A stretch of DNA of 43,817 bases from Alphaproteobacteria bacterium (GCA_030634465.1 DAOWAS010000003.1:1-43817); one strand, 5' to 3'. Shown: positions 8,758-19,198, counted from the stretch's first letter. Notes: generated by a model not told the origin, from the sequence alone. Program-made: numbers and translations.

Positions 8758-8790
8758 TATGCGCCCCTGAGGTGTTTCTGAGGTGTCTCT

Positions 8791-9147
8791 GTGAAAAAAT
8801 TTATTATGGCCTTGCCCATTTGGGTGGTTGCAGTTGCACTGGTGTTTTTTGTTGTATCTAACCGCCACGGCGTGGTGGTCAATTTATATCCATTATCATC
8901 ATCTTTAGAAATGCCTTTGTACTTCGTGTTTTTCATGGGGTTGTTTTTGGGCTTAATTCTCGCTGGTTTTATTTTATTACTGCGCAGGGTTAATGCTGCG
9001 ACAAAAATGTATATGGCAAAACGCGAGAACGCTAGGTTACGTTCAAAAGTTGTCGATATGGAAAAGGTCATGGACGAACCAGACACAGACACCCTGCAAA
9101 ATAATAATGAGCAACTGGAACTTGCCAAGACCAGTTTTCAGAAGTAG
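8791..9147 (+). CDS. LapA-domain inner-membrane protein
   Basis: 118 residues from a GTG with GAGG upstream. Two transmembrane helices (about 6-24 and 45-67) flank a short segment with the family pattern SNRHGVVVNLYPL; the C-terminal ~45 residues form a cytoplasmic coiled coil. This is the LapA (DUF1049) architecture; LapA acts with LapB in controlling LPS synthesis in enterobacteria, but LapB's TPR partner is not seen here and the alphaproteobacterial role is uncertain. It lies between ihfB and pyrF, probably in one operon. Confidence 0.8.
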   Translation: MKKFIMALPIWVVAVALVFFVVSNRHGVVVNLYPLSSSLEMPLYFVFFMGLFLGLILAGFILLLRRVNAATKMYMAKRENARLRSKVVDMEKVMDEPDTDTLQNNNEQLELAKTSFQK

Positions 9148-9188
9148 TTACACGTTTGTGAACCATTGCTCTTGGAGATTAACCGCCG

Positions 9189-9908
9189 ATGACCAAAGTT
9201 TTTGAAAACCCTGTTTTTTGTGCACTGGACACACCTAGTGTTGATGCTGCTCTTGACCAAGCACAGCGCCTAAATGGCACAATTGGTGGCATTAAGCTGG
9301 GCTTGGAGTTTTTCCTAGCAAACGGCCCCGCGGCAATTAAACAAATGTCAGGTGCTGGCTTGCCTGTTTTTCTCGATTTAAAATTGCACGACATTCCAAA
9401 CACCGTGGCGGGTGCGGTACGCTCGCTCGCACCTTTGGGGGTGGATATTTTAACCATTCACACCCAAGGTGGTGCGGGCATGATGCGCGCCGCAGTGGAT
9501 AGCGCACACGATGAAGCCGCCAAGCTAGGCTTAACCCCACCTAAAATTATTGGTGTAACAATCCTAACCAGTTTAGATGGTGGCGATCTGTCAGGTATGG
9601 GTGTTAAGCACTCGGTTGAGGAACAGGTTTTAAACTTGGCATCACTAGCCAAGGAAAGCGGCTTGGACGGTGTGGTTTGCTCACCCTTAGAAATTAGCGC
9701 CATTCGCAGGGACATTGGCGATGACCTGATGCTTATTGTGCCGGGCATTAGGCCCGCAGGGGCGGTTGTTGGCGACCAAAAGCGTGTTATGAACCCAAGC
9801 GAGGCTGTAGCGGCTGGTGCTAATATATTGGTTATTGGCAGGCCCATAACTCAGGCCGATAATATCAGGAATGCGGCTCAGGATATTAAATCTAGTTTAG
9901 GTTTATAG
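9189..9908 (+). CDS. pyrF: Orotidine-5'-phosphate decarboxylase
   Basis: Converts OMP to UMP, the last step of pyrimidine synthesis. It is a TIM barrel of 239 residues. The catalytic Asp-Lys-Asp segment is DLKLHDIPNTV; the substrate-binding LDTPS near the N-terminus and the phosphate-binding loop VPGIRP and IGRPIT near the C-terminus are all present. The ATG has GGAG eleven bases upstream. Many alphaproteobacteria have trpF-trpB-trpA between this neighbourhood and accD; here accD follows directly after ~107 AT-rich bases. Confidence 0.95.
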   Translation: MTKVFENPVFCALDTPSVDAALDQAQRLNGTIGGIKLGLEFFLANGPAAIKQMSGAGLPVFLDLKLHDIPNTVAGAVRSLAPLGVDILTIHTQGGAGMMRAAVDSAHDEAAKLGLTPPKIIGVTILTSLDGGDLSGMGVKHSVEEQVLNLASLAKESGLDGVVCSPLEISAIRRDIGDDLMLIVPGIRPAGAVVGDQKRVMNPSEAVAAGANILVIGRPITQADNIRNAAQDIKSSLGL

Positions 9909-10015
9909 AGATAAATATTTAATATTTTTTATTATAGCTTTGTCTTTGCTTGATGGCATAAGATAGCTATGAAATGAAGCTTGATGGTTATCATGTTTAA
10001 TAAAGGATATGCCCG

Positions 10016-10897
10016 ATGAACTGGCTTACTAATTATGTAAAACCTAAATTAGAATCTGTGCTTAACAGAAAAAAAGATACGCCAGATAACCTTTGGCACA
10101 AGTGTAAAGGTTGCGGACAGCTTATTTTCGCCAAGGAATTTAAAACCGCACTTTATGTTTGTTCAAACTGCGAACACCACGAACGTGTTAGACCGCAAGA
10201 CCGCTTTGAGCAATTGTTCGATGGTGCCAAGTTCTCAGTTCTGCCCATTAAAACTGGCCATGATGACCCTTTAAAATTTAAAGATCAGAAAAAATATACT
10301 GACCGCCTGCGGGATAGCCGTAAAAAAACTGGCGATGAAGATGCCATGATTGTGGCTCACGGTTTGTTGGGTGGCTATAACGCAGTTGTTGCGGCACAAA
10401 ACTTTTTCTTCATGGGTGGCTCAATGGGTGTTTCCGTTGGCAATAGCTTTCTCGATGGCGCTCGCAAGGCTGTTGAGCTAGGCGCGCCCTTAATTGCCAT
10501 ATCATCAGCAGGTGGCGCACGTATGCAAGAGGGCATCTTGTCCCTAATGCAAATGCCCCGCACCACTGTGGGTGTGCAAATGCTGCGTGAGGCGGGCTTG
10601 CCATATATCGTAATTTTGGCTGACCCCACAACTGGTGGTGTTACAGCATCGTTTGCCATGTTGGGCGATGTTCAAATAGCTGAACCCGGTGCTTTAATTG
10701 GTTTTGCAGGCGCAAGGGTTATTGAAGACACCATTAGAGAAAAACTGCCAGAAGGCTTCCAACGTTCGGAATACCTGTACGAACACGGCATGCTGGACAT
10801 GGTTGTGCATAGAAAAGAGCTACGAGACGAGCTTATTAAAATTATTGCTTTGCTAACCCATGACGGTGAACGTCATGGCAATAATAATGCCGCATAA
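10016..10897 (+). CDS. accD: Acetyl-CoA carboxylase carboxyltransferase subunit beta
   Basis: Forms the carboxyltransferase with AccA, moving CO2 from biotin to acetyl-CoA in fatty-acid synthesis. The N-terminal zinc ribbon CKGCG ... CSNCEHH is intact (about residues 30-55), followed by the crotonase-like carboxyltransferase core with ISSAGGARMQEG, LADPTTGGVTASFAMLGD and IGFAGARVIEDT. Full length at 293 residues. AAAGGA precedes the ATG. folC begins 18 bases after the stop, an accD-folC pairing that is widespread in proteobacteria. Confidence 0.97.
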   Translation: MNWLTNYVKPKLESVLNRKKDTPDNLWHKCKGCGQLIFAKEFKTALYVCSNCEHHERVRPQDRFEQLFDGAKFSVLPIKTGHDDPLKFKDQKKYTDRLRDSRKKTGDEDAMIVAHGLLGGYNAVVAAQNFFFMGGSMGVSVGNSFLDGARKAVELGAPLIAISSAGGARMQEGILSLMQMPRTTVGVQMLREAGLPYIVILADPTTGGVTASFAMLGDVQIAEPGALIGFAGARVIEDTIREKLPEGFQRSEYLYEHGMLDMVVHRKELRDELIKIIALLTHDGERHGNNNAA

Positions 10898-10915
10898 GCA
10901 TAGAGGAGTGGTTGC

Positions 10916-12256
10916 TTGACAGGCTCGTCATCAAAAGATTTAACTCCCATAGAAGAGATATTAAAGCGTGTGCTGGAGTTCCATCCACGCAAAATTGACC
11001 TTTCGCTTGACCGTATTTTACACCTGTTAGAAAAACTAGGCGACCCCCATAAACATCTGCCCCCTGTTATTCACATAGCAGGAACAAATGGCAAAGGTTC
11101 GGTTGTTGCCATGACCCGCGCCATGTTAGAGGCCGCAGGTTACCGTGTTCATGTATATACATCTCCGCATTTAGTTCGTTTTAACGAGCGCATAAGGCTG
11201 GCAGGACAGCTAATTGATGATGAGGATTTAAAAGATCTTTTAGAGCATTGCGAAAAAATAAATGATGGCGACGAAGTAACCTTTTTCGAGTTTATTACCG
11301 CTTGTGCTTTTTATGCATTTTCAACCGTGCCTGCTGATGTGGTTATTGTTGAGGTGGGTTTGGGCGGCAGGCTGGATGCTACAAATGTTATCGACAAGCC
11401 GTTGGTTTCAGCCATAACCCCCATTCACCTTGACCATCAGGTTTTTTTAGGGCGCACCTTGTCGCAAATTGCTACTGAAAAGGCAGGAATTATAAAAAAA
11501 GGCCAACCAGTTGTTTGCGCCCCGCAACCTGTTGCTGTGCAGGCCATTATTGCCCAAGCCGCAAAGTCGAGAGAAGCCCCTCTACTGTCATTTGGTCGTG
11601 ACTGGCATGTTGAGATATCACCAACAAATGCAGATGAGATTATCTATGAAGATAATATGGGGCAGTTAAACTTGCCGTTGCCATCATTAAACGGTGACCA
11701 TCAAATTAGAAATGCAGGTCAGGCCATTGCTATTTTACGCCACCAAAATGTGTTTAATGTGCCAAGTGCGGCCATAAAAGCTGGTCTGGACTGGGTTCGT
11801 TGGCCGGCAAGGTTACAATGTTTGGACGATACAGCTTTTGGTAATTTACTGCCAAGTGGCTCATCTGTTTGGCTAGATGGCGGCCACAACCCCGCCGCGG
11901 CACGAACCTTGAAAGCATTTTTCCGTGATTTAGATACTCAGGCATCGCCATTTTATATGGTTATTGGCATGTTGGCGGGCAAAGACGCACATCGTTTCAT
12001 TAAGCCATTTTGTGCGTTAGCTAAGGGCGTTATTGCAGTGCCCATTCAGGACCAGAAAAAATCTCGCCCCCCTGCGGAAATTGCCGCAGAGGCAAGCGCC
12101 CTTGGGGTGTCAGGTAAAATTGCTCGTGATGTGCCAGCGGCCTTGCGGGCAATAGCAAAAGAAAGTGACGATGCTAAACCGCCAACAGTACTTATCACAG
12201 GCTCGCTTTATTTAGCGGGCGAGGTGCTAAAACAAATAGGCGAACCGCTAAACTAA
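10916..12256 (+). CDS. folC: Folylpolyglutamate / dihydrofolate synthase
   Basis: Adds L-glutamate to dihydropteroate and folates, using ATP. Mur-ligase fold: P-loop HIAGTNGKGSVVAM, TSPHLVRFNERIRL, the Mg-binding VEVGLGGRLDATN, the HLDHQ motif, and the C-terminal domain with WLDGGHNPAA. 446 residues, full length. The start is TTG, preceded by GAGGAG at 7 bases; no better ATG lies before the conserved N-terminal helix. The stop is only six bases from the convergent trxA stop, with no terminator between them that I can see. Confidence 0.95.
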   Translation: MTGSSSKDLTPIEEILKRVLEFHPRKIDLSLDRILHLLEKLGDPHKHLPPVIHIAGTNGKGSVVAMTRAMLEAAGYRVHVYTSPHLVRFNERIRLAGQLIDDEDLKDLLEHCEKINDGDEVTFFEFITACAFYAFSTVPADVVIVEVGLGGRLDATNVIDKPLVSAITPIHLDHQVFLGRTLSQIATEKAGIIKKGQPVVCAPQPVAVQAIIAQAAKSREAPLLSFGRDWHVEISPTNADEIIYEDNMGQLNLPLPSLNGDHQIRNAGQAIAILRHQNVFNVPSAAIKAGLDWVRWPARLQCLDDTAFGNLLPSGSSVWLDGGHNPAAARTLKAFFRDLDTQASPFYMVIGMLAGKDAHRFIKPFCALAKGVIAVPIQDQKKSRPPAEIAAEASALGVSGKIARDVPAALRAIAKESDDAKPPTVLITGSLYLAGEVLKQIGEPLN

Positions 12257-12262
12257 TAGCGC

Positions 12263-12583
12263 CTAAGCTAGTGAGCTGTTAATCCAGTCGATAATGGCAT
12301 TTTTAGGCAATGCGCCAACTTTAGTTGAAACAACCTCACCATTTTTGAAAAGAACCATGGTTGGAATGCCGCGCACACCAAACTGCGATGGTGTCATTGG
12401 GTTTTCATCAATATTAATTTTAGAAATGCTAACGTTGGGTAGTTCGTTGGAAATTTCCTCCAGCGAAGGGGCTATTTGTAAACATGGCCCACACCATTCT
12501 GCCCAAAAATCCAAAACAACTGGTTTGTCTGATTGTAAAACGTCTGTGTCGAATGTTGCATCTGTAATTTTGTTGGTTGCCAT
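12263..12583 (-). CDS. trxA: Thioredoxin
   Basis: 106 residues with the active site WAEWCGPC, the FWAEW and cis-Pro GIPTMVLF motifs, and the C-terminal helix. It is a cytoplasmic disulfide reductase. It lies 87 bases downstream of addA. That gap contains a CTTGAC hexamer and an AT-rich stretch that might give trxA its own promoter, though no clean -10 is seen at 17 bases, so read-through from the add genes is equally possible. Confidence 0.95.
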   Translation of the reverse strand: MATNKITDATFDTDVLQSDKPVVLDFWAEWCGPCLQIAPSLEEISNELPNVSISKINIDENPMTPSQFGVRGIPTMVLFKNGEVVSTKVGALPKNAIIDWINSSLA

Positions 12584-12670
12584 TTTGAATACCTTTTCTA
12601 AAATTTAATTACCAATATACTTAAGACTGACACAGGTGGTCGTCAAGGTGGCATGGTTATAGAATTCGCT

Positions 12671-15600
12671 TTATTGAAGATGTTTTTTAAGCAGCTCTTC
12701 AGGCAATGGCATTAAACGGGCATCTTCGGTCCACAATAATGCAGATTTTATTTTTTTGTCAGGGTAAATTTTTGCTACTAGTTCGCGGTATAATGCCATT
12801 TGGCGTAAATAACTTGCAGGCACTTTCTCCACTTCACTTGGTGGTGGTCGGTTGGTTTTATAGTCAACGATAAGCACCTCTTGCTCGGTTACTTTCAGGC
12901 GGTCAATTTGGGCGCTAATAATATTTTCACCAATTATGCCCGTTAGCGAAACCTCGCCTCTGCTGTCTGGTTCAAATATAGGGGCAAATTCTTGGTGGTT
13001 TAAAACCAGTTCTGTTTTTTGCCATATGTCATCGGCGCTTTCATTTTCAAGCTGGTGCGCTGGCTTATTTAAATATTCCAACGCCGCCGCTTTTCTTTTG
13101 TTTTTTGGCAATGGGGGTAAAATTTCCAATAGTTTATGAATTAAATTCCCTCGCAAAAAGCGCGATACTTTATCACCACCAAGCTTGCTTGTTGGGCTTG
13201 ATGCAGGCTCAACCTCATCACCATCAGACGACGGTGTTAATGGGCGTTTTAGGGGGCTTGTGTCTGTGTCAGGCGGGGTTAGTGCCCAAGGCGGCAGGTG
13301 AACATCTAGCGTGCCGCTTGTTTTTTCCTCCGCCGTGGCTTCTACAGTTTTTTCCTGCTCGCTTGAATATCTGTAAATAATTTCATCATGGCCGTATTTG
13401 TTTTGGCTAATTTCTTCTACACCATCAAGCTCGCCCATCCCTTGCTCTATAAGGTTATACCAACAGCCATCAGGTCTGGTTCGGTTGGTTTCCCAACCAC
13501 ATACATAAAGCCTGTCTTCTGCTCTGGTCATGGCAACATATAAAAGACGGCGATGCTCGGTTTCTTGTTTTTCTTTTTGTTGTGTCTGCGCTTCATCTAA
13601 AACGCCAACCTCAAGCTCTTTTGCGCCAGACCAAAAAAGCAGGTCAGATTTTTGCCGGACAGTATCTTTTGCGCCATCCTTTGTGGCACCTTTTGCGGTA
13701 ATGGCATCTTTTACTTTTAACAGCTTTTCACTGCTATTTTGTGGCACTTGGCAGGTGTCGGCTAAAAACACAATTGGTGCTTCCAAACCCTTGGCGCTAT
13801 GCACTGTTAAAATGCGCACCTCATTGCGGCCCAAGTCCATGTCACGTTTTAACTCGCTGTCGTCTTTACTCATCCAATGGACAAAACCCTGCAAACTGGG
13901 TTTGTGCAAATGTTCATATTGCAGGGTCAGGGACAACAGCTCGTCTATGGCATCGCCCGCATCAAAACCCAAGCGGGCAATAATTTTCTTTCTGCCGCCT
14001 TGGTTCAGGGCTTTTGAAAAAAACTGAAACGGCGTGCCAAAATCAGCCTCAGCCAAGACTTTTGCTAAAAATTCGTAAGCTTTAGTGTAATTGCCGTCAG
14101 TTTTTTTGCCCGCCAATACCTGCCACAAGCTTTTATCATTACGCTCATTAGCAAGGGCGAACAGCTCTTCTTCGCTTAACCCAACCAAGGGGCTTTTTAA
14201 TAATATTGCCAAGTTCAAATTGTCGTCAGGCAGTAGGGCAAAACCCGCTAAGCTCATCAAATCCATAACTGCGAGCTGTTCGGTTATAACCATGCGGTCA
14301 CTACCCGCAACATCAATGCCGCGGTATTTAAGGGCGCGAATAAGGTGGTTGTTAAAATCTTTTCTGCGGCGCACCAGAACCATAATGTCGCTTGCCATTA
14401 TGGGGCGCGCTTTTGAGGTTAATATTTCACCCCCCAAAATCATCTCTTTAATTTTATCGGCAATGCGAATGGCAAGGTGGCCTTCGGCTGTTTGGCTACG
14501 TTGTTGTTCGGTTGGGCTTTCCCAACTTTCTGGCGAAATCTTTTCGTCTGGCTCGGTGGGCGGCCACAGCTCAACCAACCCGGCATCCCTGTCCCTAAAT
14601 GTTTCGTGGGTAATTTCCTCATTTTCAGGGGTTAGGTTAGTGCCAGCAATTTGCGGTGTGAACACCTTGTCCGTCAGGTTTAAAACTGGTTTGGTTGAGC
14701 GAAACGACTTGTGCAGCCCCACGGGTTGAAAGCTAAAGTTTGCATTTTCAATTCTGGTTTTAATGCGGTCTTTTGCCAGTTTAAAGGCCAAGGGGTCAGC
14801 ACCCTGAAAGCTGAAAATTGACTGTTTGGCATCACCCACAGCAAAAACACTTCTTAGCTTTTCATCGGCTCTGGCACTGGCAAAAAACTCTTCGCTAAGG
14901 GTTTCAACCATGCTCCACTGCTCGGGGTTTGTGTCTTGGGCTTCATCAACCAAAATGTGGTCTATGCCGCCATCTAGCTTATACAGCACCCACGGGGCGA
15001 TGTGTGGTTGGGACAATAATTGATCAGTTTTAAAAATCAGATCATCATAATCCATCAGGCTTTGTCGGCGCTTATTATGGCTAAATCTGGTGATAATGGC
15101 ATCTGACAACCGCAGAATTGCCTTGGTGTTCCCAAATGCCTCAATTTTTTTCAAACCACTATCAAGCTTAAGCAACCACGCTGTATATTCTTCTATTAGC
15201 TCTGCGATGTCGGGGTGCTTTTCTAACAGGGTTTTGGTTGGGTATTTTTTAGCAGGCTCCAGTTTTTTTGTTAGAACCACCGCAAACAGTTCGGGTAGGG
15301 CGGTAACTCTGGTTTTTTCACTGGCAGTAAAGTTAGAAATTGCCTGGCTATAATCCTTCTCAATCTTTGAGCCATCTGCAAACATCTCAGCCAATTGTTT
15401 TAGTAATGGCAGGTTAATGGCGTCATCGCCTAGGTTGGCAGATAAAAAGCTGTCTTTGTTGGGGTTTTTGGGTAGCCCAAGCGCACCCGCGCAAGCATCG
15501 ATTAGATTATCAATGCTACCATGTGACGCCAACAATTGTTTGAAGTGCTTTCGTTCGCCTGAAATGGCTTTTAGCAGTTTCAGGAACTGTTCTTCGTTTT

Positions 15601-16156
15601 TTCTAATTGCTATGCGTTCAATTGCCTCTAGCAAGTTTTTGTCTTTGTTTTTTTGCGCTTCGCTTAACACTTCATCTCTGGCAATTAGCAAAAATTCGTC
15701 CGTGGTGCGTTCGTCCATTACCTGAAAGTGTGGGGTTAGCGATGCCTCGGCAGGAAAACGCCCCAACAGCGACTGGCAAAACGAATGTATGGTTTGAATG
15801 TTCATGCCGCCTGGCACATCCAACACTTGGGCAAATAACCCCCTAGCATGGCGTAGCATGTCTTGGTCTGGTTTTTCGTTGGTGCGTTTTGAAATTTCAA
15901 TGCTTAGGTCATGGTCGTTCATGCCTGTCCATTTGCCGAGCTCTTTAAAAATTCGGTTTTTCATTATGTTGGCGGCGGCTTTTGTATATGTCAGGCATAA
16001 AATTTTGTTGGGTGCGGTGCCGCGCACCAGCAGGCGCAGCACTCTGGCGGTTAGGACGTGGGTTTTGCCCGTGCCAGCCGATGCCGTAACCCAAACGCTG
16101 TCGGTTGGGTTGGTTGCCATAACTTGTTGTTTGGTCATGCTAAGGGTTTTGCTCAT
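12671..16156 (-). CDS. addA: Double-strand break repair helicase-nuclease AddA
   Basis: 1161-residue UvrD-like superfamily-1 helicase with a C-terminal nuclease. Walker A ASAGTGKTHVL is near the N-terminus; motif Ia LCLTYTKAAA, motif II VDEAQDTNP, motif III VGDAKQSIFSFQGAD, motif V ILTVHSAKGLEAP and motif VI LLYVAMTRAEDRLYV follow in order. The nuclease motif VDYKTNRPP lies near the C-terminus. AddAB resects double-strand ends for RecA loading. Its ATG overlaps the addB stop by four bases, implying translational coupling. Confidence 0.96.
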   Translation of the reverse strand: MSKTLSMTKQQVMATNPTDSVWVTASAGTGKTHVLTARVLRLLVRGTAPNKILCLTYTKAAANIMKNRIFKELGKWTGMNDHDLSIEISKRTNEKPDQDMLRHARGLFAQVLDVPGGMNIQTIHSFCQSLLGRFPAEASLTPHFQVMDERTTDEFLLIARDEVLSEAQKNKDKNLLEAIERIAIRKNEEQFLKLLKAISGERKHFKQLLASHGSIDNLIDACAGALGLPKNPNKDSFLSANLGDDAINLPLLKQLAEMFADGSKIEKDYSQAISNFTASEKTRVTALPELFAVVLTKKLEPAKKYPTKTLLEKHPDIAELIEEYTAWLLKLDSGLKKIEAFGNTKAILRLSDAIITRFSHNKRRQSLMDYDDLIFKTDQLLSQPHIAPWVLYKLDGGIDHILVDEAQDTNPEQWSMVETLSEEFFASARADEKLRSVFAVGDAKQSIFSFQGADPLAFKLAKDRIKTRIENANFSFQPVGLHKSFRSTKPVLNLTDKVFTPQIAGTNLTPENEEITHETFRDRDAGLVELWPPTEPDEKISPESWESPTEQQRSQTAEGHLAIRIADKIKEMILGGEILTSKARPIMASDIMVLVRRRKDFNNHLIRALKYRGIDVAGSDRMVITEQLAVMDLMSLAGFALLPDDNLNLAILLKSPLVGLSEEELFALANERNDKSLWQVLAGKKTDGNYTKAYEFLAKVLAEADFGTPFQFFSKALNQGGRKKIIARLGFDAGDAIDELLSLTLQYEHLHKPSLQGFVHWMSKDDSELKRDMDLGRNEVRILTVHSAKGLEAPIVFLADTCQVPQNSSEKLLKVKDAITAKGATKDGAKDTVRQKSDLLFWSGAKELEVGVLDEAQTQQKEKQETEHRRLLYVAMTRAEDRLYVCGWETNRTRPDGCWYNLIEQGMGELDGVEEISQNKYGHDEIIYRYSSEQEKTVEATAEEKTSGTLDVHLPPWALTPPDTDTSPLKRPLTPSSDGDEVEPASSPTSKLGGDKVSRFLRGNLIHKLLEILPPLPKNKRKAAALEYLNKPAHQLENESADDIWQKTELVLNHQEFAPIFEPDSRGEVSLTGIIGENIISAQIDRLKVTEQEVLIVDYKTNRPPPSEVEKVPASYLRQMALYRELVAKIYPDKKIKSALLWTEDARLMPLPEELLKKHLQ

Positions 16157-19100
16157 TCTGCATCCCCCTTGCTATCGCTACTCTGTTCTTCGTTTTGCCA
16201 TTCTTTAACTCTGGCTAAATGGTCGTAAGTGCCATAACCCACCTCAATTGGGCGGGGCTTGGACAGGTACGGTGTTTTAACATTTTGAAAATCCACATAT
16301 AGCGATTTTAAGCCCGCTTCGGTGCGCTCTATTTCTTCACCTGTATCCAAACCTTTCAAGGTTTTAATTGCCACTGGCGGCGTGCCGCCACTTATTATCC
16401 AATATGCAAATTGCCCCACATTTGTTTGGCTAATGTTTTCTAACCCACCATTTTCAGCCATTAGGCCAAGCATGGGTAATTGGGGTTTAAAGCCCGCTAT
16501 TATTTGTTTTTTAGATGGTTCTTTGCCTGTTTTGTAATCAATAATTTCTAAGGTTTGATCGGCAACATTCAGGTCAATGCGGTCAGCTTTACCGTAAATT
16601 TTAAAAATGCCTGCGGTGGTTTCAATATCTGCATTGCCCCACACTTCATTGCCAATTGTTTGGTAGTTATCATTTCTTGCAATTTGTTCGCCAATAAATG
16701 CCTCAGCCGCCTTAACAAACCGTGGCCACCAAAAAGAGTAAACAGATGACTGGGGTAAAAATTTATCAAACGCTTTTTTGCCGTGGTCTAACAGTTCGTC
16801 AATGTCGCCCAGTTTAAAGTTACCAGTTTTGTCTTCCATAAATGTTTCTAGCGCTTCGTGAATAACCGTGCCTCGCAGGGCGGCATCGGGCTCGGCCTCA
16901 AGCTGGTCCAAGGGCGCAAGGTTTAGAATATATTGAGCATAAATAGAATAAGGGTCGCTCATCCAGTTTTGCACGGCGCTTACTGAAAACTTTTGCGGTC
17001 TGCTATCAACAGGCGGGGTTGGGCTAGGTGGTAATGTGGGGCAAACCTCACTTGGTCTGTCCAAAACCTGAAACCAGTTTAGCCACGGCTCGCTTTTTTG
17101 CGGGGTGGCGGCTAGGGCTTCCATACGCAATAACCAGCGGCTTGGCACCGTTGGTGCGCCTTCAGATTTTTCCGCACGGGTTAATATTACGGTTTCGCCA
17201 CCACAAGCACCCAAAAAGTCTAAGGCCGACTGACCAATGCGCTTTTCTGATGGCGAAAGCTTCATTTTTGTTTTCATGGGGCGGCTCATCCACGGGTCGT
17301 CCATAACTTGCGGCGGCCACGAACCTTCGTTCAGGCCGCTTAAAATCATGACGTCAGCGTGCTTCAGGCGTGCTTCTAAGGTTCCCCAAATTGAAATTCT
17401 AGGGTGGGTGCCGTAACTTTTGGTAATGTTGCGCCCACCAAGCAGGGCATCTAGCAATGCAGGGGCTTGCTCAGGTGTCATGCTATCCACATGTTTGCTG
17501 GCATCTAACAGTTCTGAAAAAAAGCTGGAAAGTGCATTACCATCATGTCCAGCCCATAAAACTTCCTCACCTTTTTTGTCGGGTTGGGCGGCAAGGCCTT
17601 GGGCGCAATCGATTAGGTTTTCTATAAATTCATTGAAGCTTATTTGTTCCTCGTGAAACAAATTTGCCAGCGGTTGCAGGGTTTTTTTCAGGCCTTTAAC
17701 AAAGTTTATAATGTCTTTGGCTATGGTTTTTTTTCTACTGTCTTTTTTTCTGGCGTCAATATTATGAGCCTCAATAGCAGATAAAATGCCTGAAAAGCCT
17801 GCGGCGGGCTTTTGTCCACGTAATATTTTGCTTTCTAACTGGCGGGTTAGGGTCAGCAGTTCCATTCTAGTCATGCCATTGCAGGCAAATGGGTGCTTTA
17901 ACAAGCTAAGCAATGCCACGGGTGAAAACCTGTGTGCGGTGGCTTCAGCCAACAGGCGAATGAAGGTGGCAGGTGGGCTGGTGGCAAGCGGTGTACCTGC
18001 ACTGTCATCAACCTCTATGCCCCAACGGGCAAGTTCAGCCCCAACCCTGTTGGCTAGGGTTCGGTCTGGTGTAACCAAGGCAACGGTTTTGCCCTCATCT
18101 TCCAATGTTTGGCGCATAATAAGGGCAACAACGCCTGCTTCTTCTCTGGGCGAGGGGCATTTCACATAACTCATATTGTGGAAATATGAGTTAACATCAA
18201 ATTTCAGGTCAAGCCAGTGTGGAACTGTTTCTGCGGGTCTTAGTGCCTCTTTTAAAAAACGAACGCGCTCATTTGATGCTTCGGTTTTGTCGGCAGTTTT
18301 TAGGGCAAAAGGCCACGGGTTAATCTCATGCCTGTTTATTTGCATCATGTGCAGCAGTTTGTGCATTATGTGCTGTGGGTGGGTTGGGCTATTTGCTATG
18401 GCATCCCATGTTTCATCATCCAAACCAACATCAAGTGCGGGTAGTATAACTGCGCCTAGTGGCTGGTTGGCAATTGCCCGCAACAGTTTGGCGGTAGAGG
18501 GGTTACTACCCGTACTACCTGCGGCAATTATGGGCTTGGCACTTGGGTTATTAGCTAAGTGTTCAGTTAGCAGGTTTATTTGGTGGTTGCGGAACGTTAC
18601 GGGGTCTGAAAAGCCACTTTCTTCAAGAATTTTAGGCCAATGCTCGCCAACTATCTCTAAAAACTGTAATACTTTTTGCCAATGCTCAGCCAGTTCTTCT
18701 GGTGCTAAATGCTCCAAATCGTCAAGAGAGCAGCTTTCGTTCTGTACTTGGTCTAAAAATTGGCAAAGGGTTTTTGCCAGTGCCACACCTTCTGCAGGGT
18801 TAATCTCACCCAAGCCCAGTTTTGGTGCCACCCGCAATATTTGCGTGGTTAAAAGTGTCTGGCGGGTAAGTTCAGGTATTGGCGGGTTTAGTTTTTCGTC
18901 ACCAATGGAATAAGCCCCTAAAAAACTGGACAGAACCTGTTCATCATCTGACAAATCGCCAATGGCGATTAAGCTAGGTAGCAATGTTGGCTTGCCGCCT
19001 GTTTCTCTAAGAATGCTTTTGCTTAGTTCACGAACCGAGCGGCGGTTGGGCAAATAAACTGTAAGGTCAGCAAGTTCAAGCGGGTTATGGGCAAACAGTT

Positions 19101-19191
19101 CTAAAATGGCACTGGCTAGCTCATCTACAAAAGAAACATTGTGAGGAAGTGTATATAGTGTTGGGCTATTGGCGCTAAAAAAACCAGCCAT
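16153..19191 (-). CDS. addB: Double-strand break repair nuclease subunit AddB
   Basis: 1012 residues. It begins with an inactivated helicase-like N-terminus (VYLPNRRSVRELSKSI) without a visible P-loop, and ends with a PD-(D/E)XK nuclease domain (RGTVIHEALETF ... EIIDYKTGKEPSKKQI ... QLPMLGLMA). I see no cysteine cluster around the nuclease domain, unlike the Fe-S AddB of Bacillus; this agrees with the alphaproteobacterial type. It pairs with AddA, with the reading frames overlapping by four bases. The ribosome site is a run of eight G seven bases before the ATG. Confidence 0.94.
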   Translation of the reverse strand: MAGFFSANSPTLYTLPHNVSFVDELASAILELFAHNPLELADLTVYLPNRRSVRELSKSILRETGGKPTLLPSLIAIGDLSDDEQVLSSFLGAYSIGDEKLNPPIPELTRQTLLTTQILRVAPKLGLGEINPAEGVALAKTLCQFLDQVQNESCSLDDLEHLAPEELAEHWQKVLQFLEIVGEHWPKILEESGFSDPVTFRNHQINLLTEHLANNPSAKPIIAAGSTGSNPSTAKLLRAIANQPLGAVILPALDVGLDDETWDAIANSPTHPQHIMHKLLHMMQINRHEINPWPFALKTADKTEASNERVRFLKEALRPAETVPHWLDLKFDVNSYFHNMSYVKCPSPREEAGVVALIMRQTLEDEGKTVALVTPDRTLANRVGAELARWGIEVDDSAGTPLATSPPATFIRLLAEATAHRFSPVALLSLLKHPFACNGMTRMELLTLTRQLESKILRGQKPAAGFSGILSAIEAHNIDARKKDSRKKTIAKDIINFVKGLKKTLQPLANLFHEEQISFNEFIENLIDCAQGLAAQPDKKGEEVLWAGHDGNALSSFFSELLDASKHVDSMTPEQAPALLDALLGGRNITKSYGTHPRISIWGTLEARLKHADVMILSGLNEGSWPPQVMDDPWMSRPMKTKMKLSPSEKRIGQSALDFLGACGGETVILTRAEKSEGAPTVPSRWLLRMEALAATPQKSEPWLNWFQVLDRPSEVCPTLPPSPTPPVDSRPQKFSVSAVQNWMSDPYSIYAQYILNLAPLDQLEAEPDAALRGTVIHEALETFMEDKTGNFKLGDIDELLDHGKKAFDKFLPQSSVYSFWWPRFVKAAEAFIGEQIARNDNYQTIGNEVWGNADIETTAGIFKIYGKADRIDLNVADQTLEIIDYKTGKEPSKKQIIAGFKPQLPMLGLMAENGGLENISQTNVGQFAYWIISGGTPPVAIKTLKGLDTGEEIERTEAGLKSLYVDFQNVKTPYLSKPRPIEVGYGTYDHLARVKEWQNEEQSSDSKGDAE

Positions 19192-19198
19192 GCACTTA

